Below are positions 21,340-30,117 of a DNA stretch of 64,000 bases, piece after piece. Origin of the DNA: CAWIOX01 sp963837775. GTDB taxonomy: Bacteria; Pseudomonadota; Gammaproteobacteria; Burkholderiales; Burkholderiaceae_D. The position numbers and the translations under genes were made by a program. The stretch covers positions 1 through 64,000 of the forward strand of contig CAWIOX010000034.1 in the NCBI GenBank assembly GCA_963837775.1, given 5' to 3'. Numbering within the stretch: the stretch's first letter is position 1; each line of letters opens with the position of its first letter. The notes under the pieces are model-generated. The model was not told the origin of the DNA, searched no databases, and was given only the letters and a program-made list of their open reading frames with translations.

Positions 21340-21374
21340 TATGAACATGCATTTCGCCCAAGCGCATGTTCATA
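21340..21374. repeat. Inverted repeat upstream of Sel1 gene and first porin
   Basis: TATGAACATGC at 21340-21350 and GCATGTTCATA at 21364-21374 form an 11-bp perfect stem with a 13-base loop, in the ~350-base divergent intergenic region between the Sel1 gene and porin 1. It could be an operator or an RNA hairpin; no U-run follows on either strand. The remainder of the gap holds no gene that I can see. Confidence 0.5.
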
Positions 21375-21582
21375 AATGCAACACTGCCGGCATTTTTTGA
21401 GACTATCCGTCACAAATCTGTCACAAAAAAACCACACTCGGACGCTATTTCTGGCTTTTCCACAAAATTCCCTCAGTGCCAATGACCAATTGTTCTGCCA
21501 GTGACAAAGCCGCTCATAAGATTCAATCATTCCGGATTAGTACTCGGATGTTTGAAAAAACCACTTAATTTAGGACAAGATA

Positions 21583-22539
21583 ATGAAAAAAACATTGATC
21601 GCATTGGCCGTACTCGGTTCAGTCGCTGGCGTTGCACAAGCACAATCCGCAGTAACCGTCTACGGTAAGCTGGATCTGGGCCTGCAAAAAGTAACTGGCA
21701 CACCAACTAGCCTGGAAAGCAATCACCAAAGCCGTCTGGGCTTCAAAGGCACTGAAGACCTCGGTGGCGGTTTGAACGCGATTTTCCAAATCGAAACACG
21801 TTTCAATGCTGACACTGGCGCAGTTCGTGGCTATTCCAATACCGAGCTGAGCGCTCCCGTTCTCAATCCATTGTTCGGCGGTCAAGCGATCGTTGGCCTG
21901 ACAGGCGCTTTCGGTACAGTCAAACTGGGCCGCACTTACAACGTAGTTGATGGCGTTGCTTCCGCAGCGGCTGATCCATTCGAAGGCGACGGCGTTGCCG
22001 CACTGAACGCATTGACTGCCCCGCGCCTGAGCAACACAGTCACTTACATCAGCCCAAGCATGAGCGGCTTCAGCGCAAGCGCACAAGCAGTATTGTCCGA
22101 AGTCTCCGGCCAGAAAAACGGTTGGGGCGTCGCTGGTGCCTACGAAAACGGCCCGATCAGCGCAGGTCTTGGCTATCAAAAGCTGACTGCTGGTGCTGTT
22201 GGTGCTGAGCAGCAAAACGTCTGGGGCCTGAACGCTGCCTACGCATTCGGCCCTGCCAAAGTATTGCTGGGTTACGATCGTCTGGACACCAAAACTGCTG
22301 GCGCACCTAAGATCAAGAACCTCGTTCTCGGCGCAACTTACGAAATCGGCGCTGGCCTGATCAAGGCGGCTTACAATCAGACTAAATTCACTGAAACTGA
22401 TCGTAAATATGCATTGGGCTACCAGCACAATATGTCCAAGCGCACTTCGGTCTATGCTGACGTTGCACACACAAACTTCGGCGCAACTGGCGTGGACTCG
22501 GTCAATGGCGTTGAAGTTGGCGTAACACACAACTTCTAA
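21583..22539 (+). CDS. Outer-membrane porin (Burkholderiales gram-negative porin family), porin 1
   Basis: 318 residues, a little shorter than the usual 340-400. Signal peptide MKKTLIALAVLGSVAGVAQAQ, then SAVTVYGKLDLGLQ, the usual first strand of these trimeric 16-stranded porins, LGFKGTEDLGGGLNAIFQIE, and a C-terminal aromatic (THNF) needed for outer-membrane assembly. It permits diffusion of small hydrophilic solutes. Preceded by AGGAC and followed by a strong terminator. First of three paralogues in a row; its signal peptide and first strands are nearly identical to those of the second, indicating local duplication. Confidence 0.95.
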   Translation: MKKTLIALAVLGSVAGVAQAQSAVTVYGKLDLGLQKVTGTPTSLESNHQSRLGFKGTEDLGGGLNAIFQIETRFNADTGAVRGYSNTELSAPVLNPLFGGQAIVGLTGAFGTVKLGRTYNVVDGVASAAADPFEGDGVAALNALTAPRLSNTVTYISPSMSGFSASAQAVLSEVSGQKNGWGVAGAYENGPISAGLGYQKLTAGAVGAEQQNVWGLNAAYAFGPAKVLLGYDRLDTKTAGAPKIKNLVLGATYEIGAGLIKAAYNQTKFTETDRKYALGYQHNMSKRTSVYADVAHTNFGATGVDSVNGVEVGVTHNF

Positions 22540-22622
22540 GCAACAAGAGACCTGATCTGATTTAACGAACACTGCAAAGTAGTCGTTATCTGGATTAAGG
22601 CTCTGCTGCCTGGCAAGTTGAA

Positions 22623-22662
22623 CGGGCGACCATGGGAAACCATGGTCGCCCGTTTTATTTTT
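22623..22662 (+). terminator. Rho-independent terminator of porin 1
   Basis: CGGGCGACCATGG (22623-22635), loop GAAA, perfectly complementary arm 22640-22652, then TTTTATTTTT. A 13-bp perfect stem. Confidence 0.95.
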
Positions 22663-22922
22663 GATCTGAGAAAGCACCATGTCGGTGCACTGACAATAAA
22701 CACTATTTGTTGCCGAAAAAATTTATTTACCGCACCGCACCATTCCGATCCGGCATACCTGTTGAAAAAAAACAACACTCCGCGCCAACTTTGACGCTCT
22801 TTGCAAAATTACGCCGACGCAATTTACCAATACGTCAATCCCAAACACGTTAACTCGTAATCTTCATCCATCCGACAAGCATGAGCGGATTCTCAAGCAC
22901 AATACTTAATCAAGGACTACAA

Positions 22923-23914
22923 ATGAAAAAAACCCTGATCGCACTGGCTGTACTCGGTTCAGTTGCTGGTGTAGCGCAAGCGCAATCCGCTGTCACCATC
23001 TACGGCGTGCTGGATGCCGGCATCACTAAAGCGACTGGCAACTGCAACCAACAATTGGTTCCGGCGACAACAACCGCATCGGCTTCAAAGGCGTTGAAGA
23101 TCTGGGCGGCGGTCTGAAAGCCACGTTCCAAATCGAAAACCGTTTTGACGTTGATACCGGCACCGTTGAAGGCGCTGGTTCACGTCCGCTGTTCCAAGGT
23201 CGTTCGACTGTCGGCCTGGCAGGCGCTTTCGGTTCGCTCAAACTCGGTCGTGACCTGACTGCAAAACAAGCAACTGCAGCGGCATTTGATCCATGGGGCG
23301 CAACCCGTGCTCGCGGCGCATTCAATCCGGATCTGGACGATGCAGGCTACGTTTCACGGACCAGATGCAGCAGGAAATCGCTTCTCCAACGCGGCGTTCT
23401 ATAACTCGCCAGTCATGAGCGGCTTCCAGGTCAATGTTTCTGTTGCAACCAAAGAAGCTGTGGTCATCAATCAAAATGTACCAGGCACAGTATTTACACC
23501 GAGCGTGGTTCCCGTATCGCTTTCCGGCACCTACAACAACGGCCCGATCGGTGCAGCATTGTCCTACGAGCGTAACGGTGCTCGAGACCAAGTTCTGGTC
23601 ACTGGCTGGTTCTTATGCAGTTGGCCCAGCTAACCTGATGGCGACTTACGCACAGACAAAAAGACATGTTACCAGCTGTCAAAACCAAAGCCTGGACTCT
23701 CGGTGCACGCGTTGTTGCCGGCCCTGGCGATGTATTGGTTGGCTACGGTCAGAAAAATCCTGATGGCGCTTCTAACACAACCAAGAAATTCGCAATTGGC
23801 TACGAGTACAAATTGTCCAAGCGTACTTACCTGTACACTGATGCAATCAACTACAAAAACCCGAATGTTGATGCAGTCAACACATTCGACGTTGGCGTAC
23901 ACCACAGCTTCTAA
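22923..23914 (+). pseudogene. Porin 2, reading frame broken at four places
   Basis: Starts like porin 1 (same signal peptide, SAVTIYGVLDAGI) and ends with a normal porin C-terminus (VDAVNTFDVGVHHSF), with family-typical segments throughout (FKGVEDLGGGLKATFQIE, STVGLAGAFGSLKLGRD, YALGYEYKLSKRTYLYTD-like end). The protein sequence moves between frames near 23045-23070, 23335-23345, 23580-23600 and 23650-23670. The last three shifts are each repaired by removing one base. Protein-level conservation between the breaks is intact, so this is either a very recent pseudogene or an error-rich stretch of sequence. It has its own terminator. Confidence 0.8.
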
Positions 23915-23957
23915 TCAAGTGCAGGCGTAAGCCTGCGATGATGGAAAGTTGGTTTTG

Positions 23958-23992
23958 CAAAAGGCACCTTCGGGTGCTTTTTGTTTTACTGG
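23958..23992 (+). terminator. Rho-independent terminator of porin 2
   Basis: AAAAGGCACC, loop TTCG, GGTGCTTTTTG: a short GC stem with a stable UUCG-type tetraloop, one bulged base and a U-run, 44 bases after the porin stop. Confidence 0.85.
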
Positions 23993-24308
23993 CAACCATC
24001 CTGCCATTACGCACCGTGGCGCTGTTTGTAATCCCGCGCGCATTTAGCTCGGCTATCTCGCCCTCTAATTGCAACAACGCTGTATGCCCCTCCAAATCCG
24101 TGCCCTCTTGCATGATTGTTGACTTGAGCCGGCCTTATCTTGACGTTGCTTCCTGGCTGTATTTTCTTTACAACACTAATTAGAAAGTTTCCACTAACTA
24201 AGGTTTGCAGCCTAGGCAAGCCAAACATTTGCGGGCATATTAAGCATTAGAGAATAGTACGCACGTTCTTTTATGCAAAATACACAACAACAATCGGAGA
24301 CAACAGGC
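23993..24308. other. Intergenic region before porin 3
   Basis: About 315 bases between the porin 2 terminator and the porin 3 start. No convincing coding sequence, tRNA or repeat is visible on either strand; short open frames here lack family resemblance. The AT-rich 3' end (about 24200-24300) probably carries the porin 3 promoter and leader. Confidence 0.4.
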
Positions 24309-25619
24309 ATGAAAACAAAATTATTGGCAGGCTTGATCGGCGCTTGTTTCGCAGCGCCGGTGTGGGCGCAATCGAACATCACCATCTACGGCATCATGGA
24401 TGCCGGGATTCATGTATCGAGCAATGGCGAAGGCACGAAGACCAAGCTGGTCAGCGGCATCGCCGACGGTTCGCGCCTTGGCTTCAAGGGCACTGAAGAT
24501 CTGGGTGGTGGTTACAAAGCCATTTTCAACATCGAATCACGCATTGAACTGGATAACGGCACACAGCAAGCAGGCAATATCAGCGATAACCAGGGCTTTG
24601 CTCTGACCAAGGGCATGGTGTTCCCCGCACCGGTACCGCAACTGGCGCCAATCGCGGCGGGCGCGTTAGCTGCCGCGCAAAAAGCAATGCAACCGGCGAT
24701 TAACGTCAATACCAACAATGCCTTGTTTGACCGTACCGCGATGGTTGGCCTGGTCACGCCGGTCGGCGCGATTCTGGCCGGACGCATGTACACGCCGGCC
24801 TATGAAGTCTTTGCAGCGGCAGACACGTTTGAAACCGGCACCGCAGGCAGCTGGAGCAGCGTCACGCAAGGTGGCGGCGGCCTTTTGACGGCAGGCACCG
24901 CGATCCGTTCCGACAAAGCGCTGCAATACCGGATTGCGCTGCCGAGCGGCATCTCTGCGGCTGTGATGTATGGCTTCAAGAATTCCGGTTACGTCGGCCT
25001 GGACGACAAGTTCTGGGCGGCCAACGTGATGTACAAGGCCAACGGCTTTAATGCCGGCCTGGGCCACAATCATGGCTACGACCAGAGCGGCAACCAGGGC
25101 TTGGTGACAACCACCTTGGGCGGCTCATATGAAACCGGTGCGATGAAGTTTTTTGTCGGTTATCAAGCGATGAAAAATGACAACTCGGTCTTGATTCCGG
25201 TGCTGGCCAATGCCTGGGATACCCAGATTGCACCTGGATTAATCGCCAAGGGCGCACCGGCTGCATTGATCAATGGCGTATACACGCCTATCTTCAAGAG
25301 CAATCTTGCCAGGAACTTCAAGCTCGACGCCGACAGCATTAGCCTCGGCATGCATTACACCGTTGGCAGCGGTCGCATCATGGGCTCGGTCAGTCGCATG
25401 AACGACAAAACGGCATTCAACAACGACGCCACGCAATACGCAATTGGCTATGACTACAATCTGTCCAAGCGCACCGATATCTACACCGTGTTTTCCTATA
25501 TCAAAAACGATAACGCCGCGCAATATGCACCGGGTGCGGCCAGTGCTCCCGGCGGCTTCACCAGCGCTGGCGGCGAAGCGGGCCGCGCACTGCAGCTTGG
25601 CATGCGCCACCGGTTTTGA
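24309..25619 (+). CDS. Outer-membrane porin, porin 3
   Basis: 436 residues. Signal peptide MKTKLLAGLIGACFAAPVWAQ, first strand SNITIYGIMDAGIHV, then SRLGFKGTEDLGGGYKAIFNIE and a C-terminal LQLGMRHRF ending in Phe. Longer than porin 1 because of extended loops (an Ala/Pro-rich insert around residues 95-135 and another near 290-330). Start ATG at 24309 is chosen over one 36 bases upstream because it begins the signal peptide and follows GGAGACAACAGGC. More diverged from the other two porins, so probably an older duplicate with different selectivity. Confidence 0.93.
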   Translation: MKTKLLAGLIGACFAAPVWAQSNITIYGIMDAGIHVSSNGEGTKTKLVSGIADGSRLGFKGTEDLGGGYKAIFNIESRIELDNGTQQAGNISDNQGFALTKGMVFPAPVPQLAPIAAGALAAAQKAMQPAINVNTNNALFDRTAMVGLVTPVGAILAGRMYTPAYEVFAAADTFETGTAGSWSSVTQGGGGLLTAGTAIRSDKALQYRIALPSGISAAVMYGFKNSGYVGLDDKFWAANVMYKANGFNAGLGHNHGYDQSGNQGLVTTTLGGSYETGAMKFFVGYQAMKNDNSVLIPVLANAWDTQIAPGLIAKGAPAALINGVYTPIFKSNLARNFKLDADSISLGMHYTVGSGRIMGSVSRMNDKTAFNNDATQYAIGYDYNLSKRTDIYTVFSYIKNDNAAQYAPGAASAPGGFTSAGGEAGRALQLGMRHRF

Positions 25620-25680
25620 GAGTGATGGCATAGGCGTGCGACGCGCAGAAGCCTGATGGCGTCTTCAAGGTCTGGCTATA

Positions 25681-25712
25681 AAAAGGGGATGCCGACAGGC
25701 ATCCCCTTTTAC
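25681..25712 (+). terminator. Rho-independent terminator of porin 3
   Basis: AAAAGGGGATGCC, loop GACA, GGCATCCCCTTTT: 13-bp perfect stem at 25681-25710 about 60 bases after the stop. The A-run before it would allow function on both strands. Confidence 0.93.
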
Positions 25713-25773
25713 ATTGCGCAATGCCTACAGATGGGCTGGACTCGGTTAAAATTGGCGCACCATTTTATCCACA

Positions 25774-25847
25774 GGGCTGGCACAGAATGACGAGACTGTT
25801 GCATGTCCGCCGCAGCGATCTGAGCGCCATAGCCCCTGTGCCAGCCC
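25774..25847. repeat. Long-loop inverted repeat upstream of the DUF484 gene
   Basis: GGGCTGGCACAG at 25774-25785 pairs perfectly with 25836-25847 across a 50-base loop, 32 bases before the DUF484 start. Possibly a structured 5' leader, a terminator for upstream transcription or the remnant of a small insertion; no function can be assigned. Confidence 0.5.
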
Positions 25848-25878
25848 GCAGACTTTACTGATCTATTGACAATCAACG

Positions 25879-26547
25879 ATGAACTCCACACTGGACTCTA
25901 ACCGCGTCGCGCAATTCCTGGCCGACACACCGAATTTCTTTGAAGAACACGCCGGATTGCTGGGCAAGGTGCAACTGGCCAGCGCCCATACCGGCCGCGC
26001 GATCTCGCTGCAGGAGCGCCAGATGGAAATCATGCGCGAAAAGTACAAGGCGCTGGAATTACGGCTGGCCGATCTGATGCGGCTGGGGCAGGAAAATGAT
26101 GTGCTGGCGCAAAAATTCCAGTCCTGGACCCAGATTTTGCTGCTGGCGCGCAACGATGTCGACCTGCCCCATGTGCTGGTCAGCGGCTTGCAGACCATTT
26201 TCGACATGCCGTACGCGACCTTGCGGCTGTGGGGCGTGGCGCCCGATTTCATGCACGGCTGGTTCGCGCAGGAGGTGCCGGAAGATGCGAAAATTTTTGC
26301 GCGCAGCCTGACCGTGCCGTATTGCGGCGCCAATAATGATTTCGAGACGGTACGCTTGCTGGAGGATGCCGATCTGGTGCAATCGGCGGCCATTCTGCCG
26401 TTGCGGGTCGGCATAGGATCCGAAGCGTTCGGCTTGCTGATACTCGGCTCGCCCGATGCGCAACGCTTCACCGAGGACATGGCGACCGATTTCCTGGCCA
26501 ATCTCGGCATGACCGCCAGCGCCGCCCTGAGCTGCCTGCTGGCTTGA
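25879..26547 (+). CDS. DUF484 family protein (GAF-like)
   Basis: 222 residues, typical for the family. An N-terminal helix region (VAQFLADTPNFFEEHAGLL) matches the conserved DUF484 start, a coiled coil follows (SLQERQMEIMREKYKALELRLADLM), then a GAF-like domain ending in GLLILGSPDAQRFTEDMATDFLANLG. Function is not established; it almost always sits between dapF and xerC. Here it directly precedes xerC and overlaps its proposed start. Confidence 0.92.
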   Translation: MNSTLDSNRVAQFLADTPNFFEEHAGLLGKVQLASAHTGRAISLQERQMEIMREKYKALELRLADLMRLGQENDVLAQKFQSWTQILLLARNDVDLPHVLVSGLQTIFDMPYATLRLWGVAPDFMHGWFAQEVPEDAKIFARSLTVPYCGANNDFETVRLLEDADLVQSAAILPLRVGIGSEAFGLLILGSPDAQRFTEDMATDFLANLGMTASAALSCLLA

Positions 26548-27531
26548 ATCCAGTCACCGGGCTTGAGGTGAGCGCAACCGGCAACCGGATGCTGATCGAG
26601 CGCTGCCTTGCCAGCCTCGCCACCCAGCGCAAGCTGTCGCCGCATACGGTCAGCGGCTACGGGCGCGACCTGCAGCAGCTGGCCGCCTTGCTGGGTGAAG
26701 CTGCATTGCCGGCAGTCAGTCACCAGCAGATCCGCAAGTTTGCATCGCAATTGCATGCGCAAGGCCTGAACCCGCGCAGCATCGCGCGCAAACTGTCGGC
26801 CTGGCGCGTGTTCTTCGGCTGGCTGTCGGATCAGGTCGTGCTGCCATCCAATCCGGTCGATGGCATCAAGCCGCCCAAGCGCGCCAAAACCCTGCCGCAG
26901 GCGCTGTGCGCCGATGATGCGGTGCGTCTGGTATCCCAGGCCCAGCCTGGCAAGAATCCGGATTCTGCCAGCCAGCACTGCAACCGCGCGATGTTCGAGC
27001 TGCTGTACTCCAGCGGCCTGCGCGTGTCGGAACTGGTCGGACTCGATGTGCGCTATGCCGGCAGCAACAGCCGGCCATACTTCGCTGGGCTGGATCGATT
27101 TCGATGCGCACGAAGTGACGGTGACCGGCAAGGGCAACAAGGTGCGCAGCGTGCCGGTGGGACAGGCCGCCATGGAGGCGCTGGCCGACTGGCTGGCGCT
27201 GCGCGGCACGCTGGTGAAAACTGACCCGCATCCGCTGTTCCTGAGCGAACGCGGCAGCCGCATGTCGCCGCGCGTGGTGCAGCTGCGGCTGAAGGCGCAT
27301 GCGCAGGCGCTGACGATTCCGGCCGATGTGCATCCGCACATGCTGCGCCACTCGTTCGCCTCGCATGTGCTGCAATCGTCCGGCGATTTGCGCGCGGTGC
27401 AGGAAATGCTGGGCCACAGCAGCATCAGCGCGACCCAGGTGTATACCTCGCTCGATTTCCAGCGTCTGGCAACCGTATACGATGCGGCCCATCCGCGGGC
27501 CAAGAAAAGCCGCCCATCAGAGCCGGAATAA
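26544..27531 (+). CDS. xerC: Tyrosine recombinase XerC, frame broken near 27060
   Basis: Site-specific recombinase acting with XerD at dif to resolve chromosome dimers. N-terminal SAM-like core-binding domain (LATQRKLSPHTVSGYGRDLQQL). Catalytic residues: Arg in SSGLRVSELVG, Lys in VTGKGNKVR, HxxR in HMLRHSFASH, His in LGHSSISATQ, Tyr in VYTSLDF. The first half reads in one frame to about LDVRYA and the rest one base later (HTSLGWIDFDAHEV), so a single extra base lies between about 27050 and 27085. XerC is normally conserved, so a sequence error is more likely than loss. The start TTG overlapping the DUF484 stop is tentative; ATG at 26589 is another option. Confidence 0.88.
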
Positions 27532-27545
27532 ACTCCAATTTCAAC

Positions 27546-27632
27546 AAAAACATGGGGGTATATTCAAAAACAATGCACTTCCCGCACGTATTCATTGGCA
27601 TCTTTTAAAATACACCTCATGGTATATTTTTT
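27546..27632 (-). repeat. Dispersed intergenic element, copy 2
   Basis: Read on the minus strand: AATATACCATGAGGTGTATT, then GCCAATGAATACGTGCGG, TGCATTGTTTTTG and ATATACCCCCATG. This is the best-preserved copy of the hairpin core. It lies just after xerC, oriented against it, about 130 bases before the Zur-like gene. Confidence 0.85.
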
Positions 27633-27705
27633 GAGATCAGACAGCACCACTGACAGGCATGGAGTGGGCGACAACCTTGATATGCATCACAAACTTCGGC
27701 ATCAC

Positions 27706-27736
27706 TTGCAACTCAATTGCATATTTGCGGCATAAT
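27706..27736 (+). promoter_or_regulatory. Candidate promoter/operator of the zur-cobW pair
   Basis: A dyad TGCAA-N5-TTGCA at 27707-27721 overlaps a possible -35 (TTGCAA), followed 19 bases later by CATAAT as a possible -10. This position suits autoregulation by a Fur-family protein, but the dyad does not match a Zur box consensus I can recall, so the assignment is weak. Confidence 0.3.
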
Positions 27737-27763
27737 CCTCCAATCTCCGCATCACACAACATC

Positions 27764-28348
27764 ATGAAGAGTACCTCCATCACCACCGACCGCAAGTCAA
27801 CTGCAAGCCCCGCCGCCGACAGCAGCGCAGCGCAGGCCGAAGCGTGCCTGCGCGACGCCTCGGTGCGCGTCACGCCGGCCCGCGTGAAGGTGCTGGCCGC
27901 CCTGCTCGGCGCGCACCGCGCTTTTTCCCATCAGGATGTGCAGGAAGCCTTCACCGACATGGATCGCGTGACCTTGTACCGCGCGCTGGATTGCCTGATC
28001 GAGGCCGGCCTGGCGCACAAGATCGCCGGCGATGACCGGGTTTTTCGCTACAGCGCCGGCAACGAGCATGGTGCACCCGAGATGTCGCAGCCGGCAGGTG
28101 CACGCACGCAGGCACCTGCGCAGCACCAGCACGGCCATTTCAAATGCACCCGTTGCGCCAAGGTGTTCTGCCTCAGCAGCGATGGCGAGGCGGGGCTGTT
28201 AGCGGATCTGCTGTCGGCCTCGGCCACGCCGCAATCGACGGTGCGCCAGCAATTGCAAACAGCGCTGCAGGAAAATCTGGGACCGGGCTTTCAAAGCCAC
28301 GATATCGAACTCACCATCAAGGGCTGGTGCGCTGATTGCGCAAGCTAA
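27764..28348 (+). CDS. zur: Fur-family transcriptional regulator, probably Zur
   Basis: 194 residues. Winged helix near residues 35-95 (VTPARVKVLAALLGAHRAFSHQDVQEA, then MDRVTLYRALDCLIEAGL). The dimerisation/metal domain has one CxxC (FKCTRCAKVFCLS) and a second pair in the C-terminal GWCADCAS, as in structural zinc sites. Preceded by a His-rich stretch (QHQHGHF). Start ATG at 27764 fits the family; the upstream frame includes the promoter-like region. Zur rather than Fur is suggested because the next gene, 25 bases on, is a CobW-type metal GTPase. Confidence 0.82.
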   Translation: MKSTSITTDRKSTASPAADSSAAQAEACLRDASVRVTPARVKVLAALLGAHRAFSHQDVQEAFTDMDRVTLYRALDCLIEAGLAHKIAGDDRVFRYSAGNEHGAPEMSQPAGARTQAPAQHQHGHFKCTRCAKVFCLSSDGEAGLLADLLSASATPQSTVRQQLQTALQENLGPGFQSHDIELTIKGWCADCAS

Positions 28349-28373
28349 CTTTCAATCTCCTTTCATACTGACT

Positions 28374-29415
28374 ATGGCTCTGATCCCCACCACCATCCTG
28401 ACCGGCTTTCTCGGCGCCGGCAAAACCACGCTGCTCAACCGCATCCTGCAGGAAGACCACGGCCTGAAGATTGCGGTGATCGAAAACGAATTCGGCCAGG
28501 AAAATATCGACAACGAAATCCTGGTGCAGGACAGCAATGAACAAATCGTCGAGATGAATAACGGCTGCATCTGCTGCAGCATCCGCGGCGACCTGATCGT
28601 CGCGCTCGGCACGCTGGCGCAGAAACGCGATGCCGGCGAACTGCAGTTCGACCGCATCGTGATCGAAACCACCGGCCTGGCCAATCCGGGGCCGGTCGCG
28701 CAGACTTTTTTCATGGATGACGAAGTTGCGCTGCATTACATGCTGGATGCGATCATCACGGTGGTCGATGCGAAACATGGGATGCAGCAACTGGACGAGC
28801 ATGAAGAAGCGCAGCGCCAGGCCGGTTTCGCCGACCGCATGCTGCTGTCGAAAACCGATCTGGTCAGCGCGGCCGAGATCGATGCACTGACGCGCGCGCC
28901 TGAAGCGCATCAATCCGCGCGCCGCGATCGGCAAGGTCGATTTCGGCCGCGCCCCGCTGGCCGAGATCCTCGATATCCGCGGCTTCAACCTGAATGAAAA
29001 GCTGGAAATCGATCCCGATTTTCTGGCCGCGGAAGCGCAACAAGCCGAGCATCAGCATGACTGCCATGCGCACGGCGATACGCGATGCGACCATGCCCAC
29101 CACCATCATGCGCACAGCGACGAGATCGCCGCGTTTGTCTTCAAAAGCGAGCGCGCGTTCAACACCGCGCTGCTCGATGAATTCCTCGGCGGCCTGGTGC
29201 AAGTGTATGGTCCGCGCATGTTGCGCTATAAAGGCGTGTTGCTGATGGAGGGCGCCGACCGCAAGGTATTGTTCCAGGGCGTGCACCAACTGATGGGCAC
29301 CGATATCGGCGGAAAATGGGCCGATGGCGAAACCCGCATCAGCAAAATGGTATTTATTGGCAAAAACCTACCAAAAGACATTTTTTTACGCGGACTGGAA
29401 CAGTGTTTGGTATAA
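28374..29415 (+). CDS. CobW/COG0523-family GTPase, putative zinc chaperone; frame broken near 28895
   Basis: About 346 residues. Walker A GFLGAGKTTLLN at the very N-terminus, metal-binding CxCC motif NGCICCS, the ETTGLANPGPV motif, base-recognition SKTD, a His-rich loop (HAHGDTRCDHAHHHHAH) and a CobW C-terminal domain ending LRGLEQCLV. Members hand zinc or other metals to target proteins and are often induced in zinc shortage. The frame changes by one extra base within the GC-rich run around 28885-28905 (EIDALTR then RLKRINPRAAIGK); everything else is intact. Probably cotranscribed with the Fur-family gene upstream and followed by dksA. Confidence 0.85.
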
Positions 29416-29569
29416 ACTACGCGCGCTTTTAGGTGCAAAGGTGGTGAGGCGTAGCAAAACGGAACAGGCCAGTGCAGCCGATTACCCCCAAGTCTGACAA
29501 CTTGCTGGCTACACAGTCGCCTGATTAACAGATAGAATTGACTTAACCGTCGTATCGAAAGTAAGCGAA

Positions 29570-30025
29570 GTGACTACTAAAACCAAACAAACATCCACGA
29601 CCGCCAATCCGGATGCTCCGCTCCTGACTGAAGACCAGATCCTCAAAATGAGCGAGGCGGACTACATGAACGAGGCGCAGCTGGCATTCTTCAAGGCCCG
29701 TTTGCAGCAGCTTGAAAAAGACTTGCTCAAAAATGCCGGCGAAACCACCGAACACCTGCGCGAGACCGTGCTGGTGCCCGATCCGGCCGACCGCGCGACC
29801 ATCGAGGAAGAGCACGCGCTGGAACTGCGCACCCGCGACCGCGAACGCAAACTGCTGAAAAAAGTGCAGCAATCGATCGCCAGCATCGACAGCGGCGAAT
29901 ACGGTTGGTGCGAAGAGACCGGCGAGCCGATCGGCGTTCCGCGCTTGCTGGCACGTCCTACCGCCACCCTGTCGCTGGAAGCCCAGCAACGGCGCGAGAT
30001 CAAGCAGAAACTGTACGGCGATTGA
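29570..30025 (+). CDS. dksA: DksA-type RNA polymerase-binding regulator with degenerate zinc finger
   Basis: 151 residues, usual DksA length. It inserts a coiled coil into the RNA polymerase secondary channel and works with ppGpp. The coiled coil is clear (FFKARLQQLEKDLLKN to LRTRDRERKLLKKVQQ) with the acidic tip DPADRATIEEE. The C4 zinc finger is reduced to a single Cys: WCEET then TLSLEAQ, i.e. C-x-x-T...S-x-x-A. This resembles zinc-independent DksA types of other bacteria. Start GTG at 29570 after AAGCGAA. It follows the CobW gene by 154 bases and has its own terminator. Confidence 0.93.
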   Translation: MTTKTKQTSTTANPDAPLLTEDQILKMSEADYMNEAQLAFFKARLQQLEKDLLKNAGETTEHLRETVLVPDPADRATIEEEHALELRTRDRERKLLKKVQQSIASIDSGEYGWCEETGEPIGVPRLLARPTATLSLEAQQRREIKQKLYGD

Positions 30026-30068
30026 TGCCCGCAACGGCATAAACCCGGCAACACAGCGTTACAAATCA

Positions 30069-30099
30069 GCGTGCGGATAGGTTTCTCGCACGCTTTTTA
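30069..30099 (+). terminator. Rho-independent terminator of dksA
   Basis: GCGTGCG (30069-30075), 11-base loop, CGCACGC (30087-30093), then TTTTTAT, 44 bases after the dksA stop and just before the ABC transporter gene. Confidence 0.85.
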
Positions 30100-30117
30100 T
30101 TGCCTTATAATGCAACC

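Noticed and set aside
24007..24228. Small open frames in the gap before porin 3
   Set aside because: No ribosome-binding site, no similarity to known proteins, and irregular composition.
29416..29569. Riboswitch or tRNA between cobW and dksA
   Set aside because: Only a short CAAGT-ACTTG hairpin is visible; no cloverleaf and no known riboswitch core.
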